Below, in pieces: positions 55,516 through 64,000 of a stretch of DNA of 64,000 bases. The notes beneath the pieces were generated by a model, which had not been told where the DNA came from, did no database searches, and saw only the letters and a program-made list of their open reading frames with translations. Location: positions 23,918,603-23,982,602 of the forward strand of contig CM060076.1 in NCBI GenBank assembly GCA_030533445.1, given 5' to 3'. The position numbers and the translations under genes are program-made. Source of the stretch: Cyprinodon diabolis (Eukaryota; Chordata; Actinopteri; Cyprinodontiformes; Cyprinodontidae). Each line of letters begins with the position of its first letter. The first letter of the stretch is position 1.

Positions 55516-58384
55516 TCTCATTAAATAAGACCCCGGCTACTATGCCGGCTCCAGTAGAGAAGCGCAGCTAACTTTCCATTAACTTGCAAAAATCATTTAA
55601 ATATGGGAATGCAGTCATTCTTTTTATCCATCAGATATCTGCTCGCTCTTTTTAAGTTTCATGCAATTTAATCACATGTCTTCTCCTAAGTTCTTTAAGC
55701 TGTAACGACACATTTTAATTTCTTTTCTGCAGAACCTGTGTTATAATGCACACAGCAAGCCACTACAAAGGGCAGGTCAGTTTCAGGGAAGATAAAGTCC
55801 CAGAGCCATCATTTGTACATACTTTATTTTAAACAATGACACTGTAAGACTATCTAGGTGAGCTGTGTGGTTAAACAGTTTATCATTAATACCAAAGCAA
55901 ATGGAAGCTATTTTAGGTTTGGCTCAGGTTTATTGGTTTGGCTAAGCTTTAGTGCGTTTACCTCTAGGATGTGTGCACATAAAGTGGATGAGCTGGACAG
56001 AGTAACAGGTGATGGGTGAACACCAGACATTATGTGACTTTGTTTGTATGGAGATACTACATCATTTAATATCCTTGTTTATTTTTTTCAGCATTTTAAA
56101 AGAAAAAGAGACAATTATTTAGGCTTTTTTTCCCCGCACATATCAGTTTGCATCTGGAATATATACCTCCTCTCCGCTTTATTTATTCCTCCTGGGGCTG
56201 TCATCATGATGAATTTTAATCAACCACTTAGCTGTCAGATTTTAGAATGAGCCTATGATCCCATTCAAAGAAAAGCCTCTTCATGTTTAAAAAACCCCAC
56301 CGCCGGTTTCTGCAGAACAATATGGATCTGTCTCTGACGCAGGTGGGTCTTTATTACTGTTCAGGAAGCATAAAGGGATCTTTGGGGTTATCTGTGAATG
56401 GTGCTGCAGGAAATAAAAAAAAGTGGCAGGCGGTCCAGCTCCCACCCTGGAAACATTTTTGATTGATCAGCTGCCAGCAAAGAGTACATCTAATAAGCAA
56501 GCTGCTTTAGATTGCTCTGATTTATATCTTTGTTCCCTGAGAACACATAAGCAATTAGGTAATGACATTTTTTTCTTTTTAGGCTGCTTTTTTTTGACTA
56601 TTCATAAAATTCTGAATAAAAAAAAATATATATATAAATTGTAACATGAAAAGATTGGAATTGAAGAGTAGAAAAAAATGGCAAAGCTTTTATTGTTGAA
56701 TATAAACCAGTATATGTTTGTTTGCATTTACATTTAAGATAATTTTATGAATGTATGTTTTATAAATTGATGCGTGAACATGCGAGTCAGCCTGCAGTGT
56801 ATTGCAATACTGTCATGTCTGTTTACTGATCATATCTAATGTCATACTGTTCAAAATATATAAATATATATCATCACTAGGTCCGTTACATGTCCATTTG
56901 ACTTTTATTAAAGAATGATTGGCACTTTTCACAGAGTATTACATATTTATAGGCAGAGGGTTCTACAACTCTGTCGACAGGGCATGATATTACTTGTCTT
57001 TGGTTTGTTTAATATATAGATAAATGCGTCTCATTTTATTTTTATTTACGGTAGTTATTATTTCAATATCTAAAAAACTACTGAAATTATTTTCAGATTA
57101 CACATAAATAAATTCATTAATTCAACAGGGGAAAAGGAATTACTTTAGGGTTAGGATTAGGATTCACTCGATGATAACAACCTAATGAGCCTACTGGCAC
57201 AATCTGAAGCCATATTATGGGACTGATAGCCACTTATAACCCCCATTTGTCTGCAAACAGACCCTTTACTGTGCAAAAGAAGACTGAATCAACATGAGGA
57301 GAGACCCATGAGATGATGCACAGGTTCTATGTATTAGAACACTTTTATTCTTCATCCTCACCTGCTCCCAGAAGATTTCACCTAAATAGATAGATTGATC
57401 TACTACCATTCCAGAAATAATCCTGTCATAGTTTTACAGTAACAACTTCATGGCAAGTCGTTTTTATATGATCTAGTTTTACTGAATATGTATTCCTCAT
57501 ATCTGAAAAAAAAAGTTTTTCCTTTGTCTAAATGACCATTCAAACAAAAGTACAATCTCCACATCTAGAACAAACCTTCTGGATGTCTACAAATTAATTT
57601 CAGATCTCCATATTCCTAATATTACTGGTCAACATTTGTATTATTTTAACTATGAAAAAATGTTTTTCAGATATCATAAATACATTTTCAGTCAAGCTGA
57701 TAAATATCAGAACAGCCAATTAAAATGTGTAAACATTTTTAGATATATAAAACTTAATTCTTACTAGCATAATTTAGTTTTTTTACTTTCTAAAATTCAG
57801 TTTACAAAAATTTGATTTAGAAAATATGTTATTACAGTTAGGTGTAGGAGTGTGATTTTGATCAGGTAGAATCTTATTTAAGTGATCTACAGTAGATATG
57901 TAACAATAGAGAGGAGAGTGCTTTTAATAAATGTAAAAACGGCCTGCCATAGTCCACTTCATATAAACTTACGCATTAATTGGAGCAACAATCTTCTCCT
58001 TTGCCATCTTCCTCTCTTTTGTAGCTGTAGAGCTGTTTCTCTGTCTTTTAAACATATTCACCTTTATTATTAATTTTTTTTTTTGCATTTGTGTATTAAA
58101 ATCTCTAGTTCCAGTGGGGTGAAATAGGCATCTCCTGTTGCCTGTTGTCATGGTTACTTGTCGAATCGGTGCTCCAGTGATAATGGTTTTTCATAGTGGT
58201 TGCATGAGCTTAACTCTGAGTGGACATAGTTAAAATTGATTGAACTAACTGATAGCAGCCGTTGTGAAACCGAACACTCAGAGTTCCTGACTTTAAGCTA
58301 GATCAGTTTAGAGTTGCAAATTTGAATCTGAGTTTGTTACACCTGCTTCATGAAATGGACCCCTGATGTTTCCATAAGCTGAGA
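55516..58384. other. Intergenic, middle of the plb1-chga spacer
   Basis: AT-rich with no supported gene. A more complex, less repetitive block at about 56,190-56,500 contains a 40-base stretch of balanced composition and could be a conserved regulatory element, which only a cross-species alignment could show. Confidence 0.35.
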
Positions 58385-58620
58385 TGCATCTTTGATTGTG
58401 GCTCTCCTAATCAAGCCTGTCAGGCTGGCTGGCCAAACCATTATCGGTGATTCTGTTGTACCTTTCTCGTTGTATTTTAGAACAAAAGGTTGAACTAAGC
58501 TCCAAGCTCTGATTTAAAATGCTGGGATAATGCTTTATAAGGTAAACGTACTTAAAACTTCTCCACAACCTTAACCCCCCGGTGATCCTTGGTGTTTATG
58601 CTGCTGTTTATTCACTGATA
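58385..58620 (-). mobile_element. Tc1-like transposon fragment, subfamily A, copy 3
   Basis: GCCTGTCAGGCTGGCTGGCC and, after a gap, AAAACTTCTCCACAACCTTA with TTATGCTGCTGTTTATTCAC match the part of the same family that encodes the N-terminal DNA-binding region on the minus strand. Both ends are missing. Confidence 0.5.
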
Positions 58621-59554
58621 TAAATCAAAAGTTTGTATTGTGCACATTAGAATTTTCTCAAAGAACTTAACAAGGTTAAAAAGTGTACTTTGATTTAAAA
58701 TTATTCTTCTAATATAAAACGATTTACAATAAACAAAAATATGAATGCAACACTTTTGGTTTTAGGTTTTTTCTAAAACTTTTTTCACATACCCAATATC
58801 ACCATTTCCCCCAAATTTTGTTCACAAACCAGTCTAAATTTGCAATAGTAAGCACTTCTCCTTTGCTGAGGTAATCCATCCTACCTCATAGGTGTGCCAT
58901 AACAAGATACTCATTAGACACATTGATTAGTGCATAGGTGTGCCTTAGATGACAAATATGTTACACCTTTTACATATGGATGTATTACTTTAAGGATGCT
59001 CTACTCCTTATCCTAATGATCAATGGATTCATGTTAAAATTACATTAAAAAAATTATTCGAAATACATCAAATTGGTGTCAAAAGATTGATGTCAAGTTT
59101 ATTTAAGTTTTTTGAGTAAATTATGATAACAATTTGATAGCAGTGTTTGATAGTTAATTGACATCTTTTGCCCAATGAATATGTATTTATCACAGAAAAT
59201 ATCAATAAAACGCACTGCAGCGAATTACTAATATGTAAAACGGGTCCTAAGGCCAAGTTTATTGTTGCAGAAGCTCTTTAGTCGTTTACATGCATTGCCT
59301 TGACAAATAAATACAATTGAGAGGAAAAATCAAACTGGATAACTACCTGGGTTAAGCTTTTACTTGTTGTGATTTGCTGTTTTTAGATCTGCAAATATTT
59401 GGAAAACCTGATGTACCTTTTCATACCAAACTGTACAAAAACGCTGGAAAACCAAACTAAAATAATATGCGCTTTCAAAGACATGATTAGAAGCCATTAC
59501 TATTGTTCTCACCTGGGCTGATCTCCACCTGTTCACGCCCTTCAAACCCACCGA

Positions 59555-59640
59555 GGAGCGACATCATCCTCCCGTCCCAAGATGATGTCATTTCCTCCCA
59601 CCTAGCCGTATAAGGGCGCTGCTATTGGTGAGGTGTCAGT
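59555..59640 (+). promoter_or_regulatory. chga promoter with CRE-like, TATA-like and CCAAT motifs
   Basis: Composition becomes GC-rich here. A CRE-like TGATGTCA is at 59583-59590, with a near-mirror ACATCATC at about 59561. A TATA-like GTATAAG is at 59608-59614 and an inverted CCAAT (ATTGG) at 59624-59628. A CRE close to a TATA box is the known layout of mammalian chromogranin A promoters, where it drives neuroendocrine expression. The leader then contains a three-codon upstream ORF at 59745-59756. Confidence 0.55.
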
Positions 59641-59865
59641 AGAGAGACCGCAGGGGGCGGGTAGCTGCCAGCTTGCTGGTTTAATAAAAAAAAAATTCAG
59701 CTCTCCAGAAATACCGAAAGACGACCAAGTTTTTTTTGCACAGAATGCGTCCGTGATTCGACGTCTATCTCCAAGGTTCTGTTAAAAAAGAAAAATCCAA
59801 GCCAGAAAAGAAAGCTTCGCTGTTTTGCTTTATTCCTGGAGAGCTTAATTCACCTCGTATTCAAC

Positions 59866-62800
59866 ATGATCGGGAGAGGACTGCTCATTCTCACTATTTT
59901 GTCCAACTGCGGTAAGAAATACATGATAATCCTTACCGAAAGATCCCTTCTTTAAAAAAAGACGTTGCTGCAGAGGTTCAGCACCAAGAACAGCGACAGG
60001 CGGCGGGTCTCCAATCAGACACGGAGTGAATCCAGCGGCACCTTGCTCACATTCAGCCTTGTTACAACCTTTGTTTTCTAGATACACCTGCTGTTATAGC
60101 AGCTCGATAGAGATGGTTTTAAACACAACCCGTTTCTTTCTTGTCTTGCAGTTCTGTCATTGCCAGTGACTTCAAGTCAGCTGGAGAATGAGGACGTAGA
60201 GGTGAGATAATCTGACAGTATCTGTGATAAAAACAGGGGTTTACATAACACATCTAACACTTTGTCTGTAATTCAGACTTTTAAAAAAAGAGCTAATTTT
60301 TCTAATTTGAAAAATGACCCAATATTTCTGCATATTACTCTGCAAAGCTGTGCAGTAATAGACTTACTTGATCCTTTACGATTCAACCTGAAGCACCTTA
60401 ATCACAAAATCTATACATACTAATTGGGAGCTTATATGCGCACTGAATAGCAGGATTTATGTTGTCATCTCCCAGAGGAAAGGTATTTTCTTCAAGAATA
60501 GGAATCTTACAATTGAATAAAAGAAAAGAAAACAGCCTAGACGAGGAGTTCATTAGTCTGGAATATAACCAAAGACAAGGAGTATGGGGCTTATTAGGGG
60601 CATTTCTGGTGCCTTAGTTGTCCTTGCTGCTCTTGGTTGTGAATCAGGCTGAAAAAATGTTCTACTGTAAAAAGAGCTAGAGGCCATAAGAATATCCAAA
60701 GGCATTCTAGTAGATGGGTAAAAATAGCAAGAAATCCATTATTTTACATTGCAGCTCCAATAAAATCAGCTAGACATGTTCTTTTGAACCAAGCTTGGTC
60801 CTCATCCAGGGAGCCTGGAACTAATTTTGAACAGGGGTGCTGTAAAAATCTCTTCCTTTTTTGGACCAAAGTCCTATTAGCCTATAGGCCTTTGTAAAAT
60901 ACAATAAAAAAATAGATAATTAAATAGATTGAGATTCAATTTCAGTTTATTTATATAGCGCCAATTCCCAACATGTCATATTGATCAAATTGATTCAAAG
61001 TTTTCTATCTAAGGAAAACCAGTTGATTGCATTGACTCATTGACTCGAAGGCAATCCCTCACACCAAACATGCTTTTAGCGACAGTGAAGAGGAAAACTC
61101 CCTTTTAACAGGAAGAAACCAGCTGCAGAACCAGGCTCAGAGTGAGAGGCCATCTGCCGAGGCCGACTGGGGTTCAAGCAGACAGAAGCAGACATACAGA
61201 AAGAAGCAGAGATAAAAAGGAACTTGTCAACATTTTCCACAGGCAGCCCCATCCAGGAAACACACACCCAGATTGACTACTTTGTCATATATACTTCAGT
61301 GCATGCAACCAGGGTCTGTAACACAAAGAAAAAACTCAGTTCTCAGGTGAATATATGGGCTATTAATTAAACTTCACAATAACAATATAACAACATAGAT
61401 TTGGTCAGCTGGCATGAACCTGAGTCAGGGTGATCATGTCACAATTGACTATTAATTCCAAAATCCTTTTACTCAAACCACAAGGAAATAAATATATTGT
61501 TAAACTATTTAAACGTTATTGAACAGTTTTCCATTACATAAAGAACACAGGATCAAAATAAAACTCTAAAAATGCAATGGTTACTTTAAACTGCATGAAT
61601 AGATATGAATGTGGGAGGCAGAACCATTCTCTTATTTTGAGCTACAGGCAGGGTGTTTTGCCTAGTTACAGGTGTCCAAATGTTCAGGTGCGCTCCGGGG
61701 TGGTGGCGATAAAGTCTCTCATGAGCGGATAAATTCGAAATGCATTTCTGTGCCATATCTCCTCCTTGTTTCTGTCATTAGATTATAATGACATTTACTA
61801 GTCTGCTGTCGCAAGAGGGATATCATGCTCTAGCTTGCTTGACCTTGCCATGACAACGTAACTTCTGTGAATTTGTGTTGATTAGGCCTCAAAATAATTA
61901 AAATAAAATCTAAATACATGTAACAGTAAAATAAAACATTTATAAGAAGTTTATAAATTTTGCAAAGTATTTTTAATAAATTTTTTTAAAGTCTCCCTCT
62001 CGCCACTTCTGCAGCACCCCCACTTCCTGCAGCCATGTACTCATCAGTTATTTTTCCTCCTGCCTTAGTCACCATCACCTTAAAAAACTGATAAAAGCAA
62101 ACAAACTGGCCAGCATTATATTAGGTAATACATTTGGGCAAGAAATAATTGGAAACCAAGGGGAAAAAAATAAGAATCTAAAAAATAAGAAACACGTTTA
62201 AGTAACAGAAGAGAAAAACATCATAATATTTATTTTTGTAAAAAGAAACAATATACTTGCAGACTTTTAAACAAACTACAGAGAACTATAAATTCAGACA
62301 ATGACAGTTAATCTCTGAGTAGTTTAAAATGTGTAATTATTAAGTACATACAATGAGCTTTATTGTTATCAGTAGACTAAATACACATTTAAAGATTGTT
62401 TGTAAATCATTTATTGCAATTATTGTTGCATTATCCCTATCATCAGAATGTCTCCAGAATGGGCATCTCTTTTTATTGCTATTTTCTCATATCAGTCCTT
62501 GCCTTTACTTGATTAACTCATTTTATATCTTAACTTTTTGCTTTGATTATTGTATCATGATACAGAAGGGAAGCAGGTGCAAAGATAATGTTCACAGGAG
62601 CTGTTTTAAAATGTTTTAGGATTGCATCAATTTAAGAACTGCAATGTTGGATGCACCATAAGTAGCTTTTAGTATAATCCAAAACCTGTGATAGCCTCAC
62701 TGTTCTTTTTTTTTTTGTTCTTTTAGATCGACTTATTCACCTACTTCATTTAAAGGTCTTGGTCATTCAGTGAATCTTGGCTGCATATGACTCAGCTCTG

Positions 62801-63289
62801 AAGAAAATTTTATCAGCAGCACGAAGGATTTACACTCATCAGCAAATGGTTTTCATTTGGCAAAAGATCATGAAAAATGAATACAGTTGGAGTGATATAT
62901 ATATAAATAAATCAAGGGAGTATTAAACTGCACAATGTTCTGTCCTCCAGATGCTTCTTGCTGTGTCAATACTACATTTCACCTAAACAAAAAGAATATC
63001 TCAAGATTGTTTTTTATTGTTTTTGTTGTTTTCTTACTAATCTTACTAAGTGGTGCTGGTCACAATATTTTTGTTGGTATATTACATTTGTTTGCATGAA
63101 AAAGAGGATCTAGACAGCTATCTTCTGTATGCAAGATACTGACTGCAAAGAGCAACAGTAAATGTTTTTAAGCCTTAAATATTCATTATCCACAGGTGAT
63201 GAAATGCATTGTTGAGGCATTGGCAGATGTACTATCAAGACCGAAGAAAGTTCCTGTCAGTCAGGAATGTCTAGACACCCTGAAAACTG
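59866..63289 (+). CDS. chga: Chromogranin A, first three coding exons (partial)
   Basis: Coding exons: 59866-59911, 60152-60201, 63196-63289; the gene continues past the right edge. A signal peptide of about 18 residues (RGLLILTILSNCVLS) is followed by the mature N-terminus LPVTSSQLENEDVEVMKC, and then by PVSQECLDTL. Cys36 and Cys57 lie 21 residues apart, the spacing of the N-terminal disulfide loop of vertebrate chromogranin A, which drives sorting into dense-core granules. Chromogranin A is an acidic granule protein of neuroendocrine cells and a precursor of vasostatin-type peptides; the window covers only the start of the vasostatin region. The match to CHGA (LPV start, EVMKCIVE, VPVSQEC) excludes CHGB. 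Confidence 0.92.
60935..61215 (-). repeat. Interspersed repeat, copy 3 of the three-copy family
   Basis: On the + strand it begins TTCAATTTCAGTTTATTTAT and ATAGCGCCAATTCCCAACAT, with AAGGAAAACCAGTTGATTGC, TTTTAACAGGAAGAAACCAG and, further in, AGAGGCCATCTGCCGAGGCC. It is the reverse complement of the element at 11480-11860 and is longer at the far end than the copy at 21430. It lies in chga intron 2; the rest of that intron shows no gene. Confidence 0.75.
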
Positions 63290-63904
63290 GTAAGTTAATA
63301 GAAAATAAACACTTCTGGTATGTTGACTGTGAAATGCAAGGAAGAGTTATTTAAGCAATCAGCAGTTTCTTGCATAAAATTAGCATTTAAAAAAGTCTGC
63401 ATCACTGAAATGGTTTGTGGGCTTCTATCAGCTGCAGTGGGTTTTTAAAACTGATCAAAAACCCTCTCAAGATGCTATTTTTTCATATTAAAACGTTATT
63501 GTAAAATTTTAAAAACCTTTTCCTGAACCATGCAATATAAAGAGAAAGACATGAGTCTATAATTTTCCTTGTCCTTGCTAGGCAATATTTGCTCACTTTG
63601 ACTCAGCTGGATCTGACTGTGACTCATGTCATAGTCCTCTGAGGGTGACCACCAAATCTGTAAGATTAATTTCTGGATGGGCCCTTCAAAGATTTTTTTC
63701 CAATGAAATTCTCCTAAGGTTTTGCAATCAACATGCATAAAAATCCAACCCATTTTCATATTTAGATTTCTGATAGACTTCTGATGGCATGGGGTCTAAA
63801 CTTCCTTTTTATGATTTCAACTGCTTGGACAAAATAAAACAATCTCCACAATGTCTTAGAATTGGAATGGGGTTCTTTGGGTGTGACTCATTGTACCAGA
63901 CTTT

Positions 63905-64000
63905 TTGGGGGGCCACATGCCGAAGGCATTGCCCACCTACTACTATTGCACATATTTATTCCGCTTATTATTGGGGGGCCACATGCCGAAGGCATGGCCC
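63905..64000. repeat. Start of a hairpin-containing tandem repeat, cut by the window end
   Basis: The phrase TTGGGGGGCCACATGCCGAA plus GGCAT occurs at 63905 and again at 63971, 66 bases later. Each unit contains GGGCCACATGCC-gaa-GGCATgGCCC, an imperfect hairpin. Only one full unit and the start of a second are visible, so array length is unknown. Confidence 0.7.

Overview
The window is nuclear DNA of a bony fish, most likely a percomorph teleost. Every gene is split by GT/AG introns, the intergenic DNA is AT-rich, and the repeats are fish-type: tRNA-derived SINEs, a hAT MITE, and many decayed Tc1-like transposons. The species cannot be named from the sequence alone.

Five genes plus one terminal exon lie head to tail on the + strand. 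In order they are: the last coding exon of an unidentified membrane protein (193-290); fkbp6 (4027-6633, 8 exons); arhgap18 (13121-32438, 18 exons, 7.5 kb first intron); sel1l (35957-43752, 21 exons); a single-domain phospholipase B1-like gene (45930-53627, 16 exons); and the first three coding exons of chga (59866-63289), which runs off the right edge. For all five genes I joined the exons by hand and the reading phase closes at every junction. The models give about 317, 724, 815 and 426 residues for the four complete genes.

The genes do not form a pathway. FKBP6 is a germline TPR co-chaperone of the piRNA and meiosis machinery. ARHGAP18 is a RhoGAP of the actin cytoskeleton. SEL1L is the ER-membrane adaptor of the HRD1 ubiquitin ligase. 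PLB1 is an extracellular GDSL lipase. Chromogranin A is a secretory-granule protein. SEL1L and CHGA are also both on human chromosome 14q, so part of the order is old synteny.

The rest is repeat-rich. Dated or well-bounded insertions include a SINE with a perfect 11-bp target duplication just upstream of arhgap18 and a 619-bp hAT MITE with a near-perfect 8-bp duplication in arhgap18 intron 1. There is a long foldback palindrome near 2.4 kb, at least seven Tc1-like relics of several subfamilies, three copies of one interspersed family, an 80-bp AT microsatellite, and a hairpin-containing tandem repeat cut by the right edge. I saw no CRISPR array, prokaryotic operon, rRNA, functional tRNA gene or intact transposase. 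The most interesting points are the one-repeat, apparently GPI-anchored phospholipase B, its risky 22-bp alternative acceptor, and the tiny upstream ORF abutting the sel1l start.
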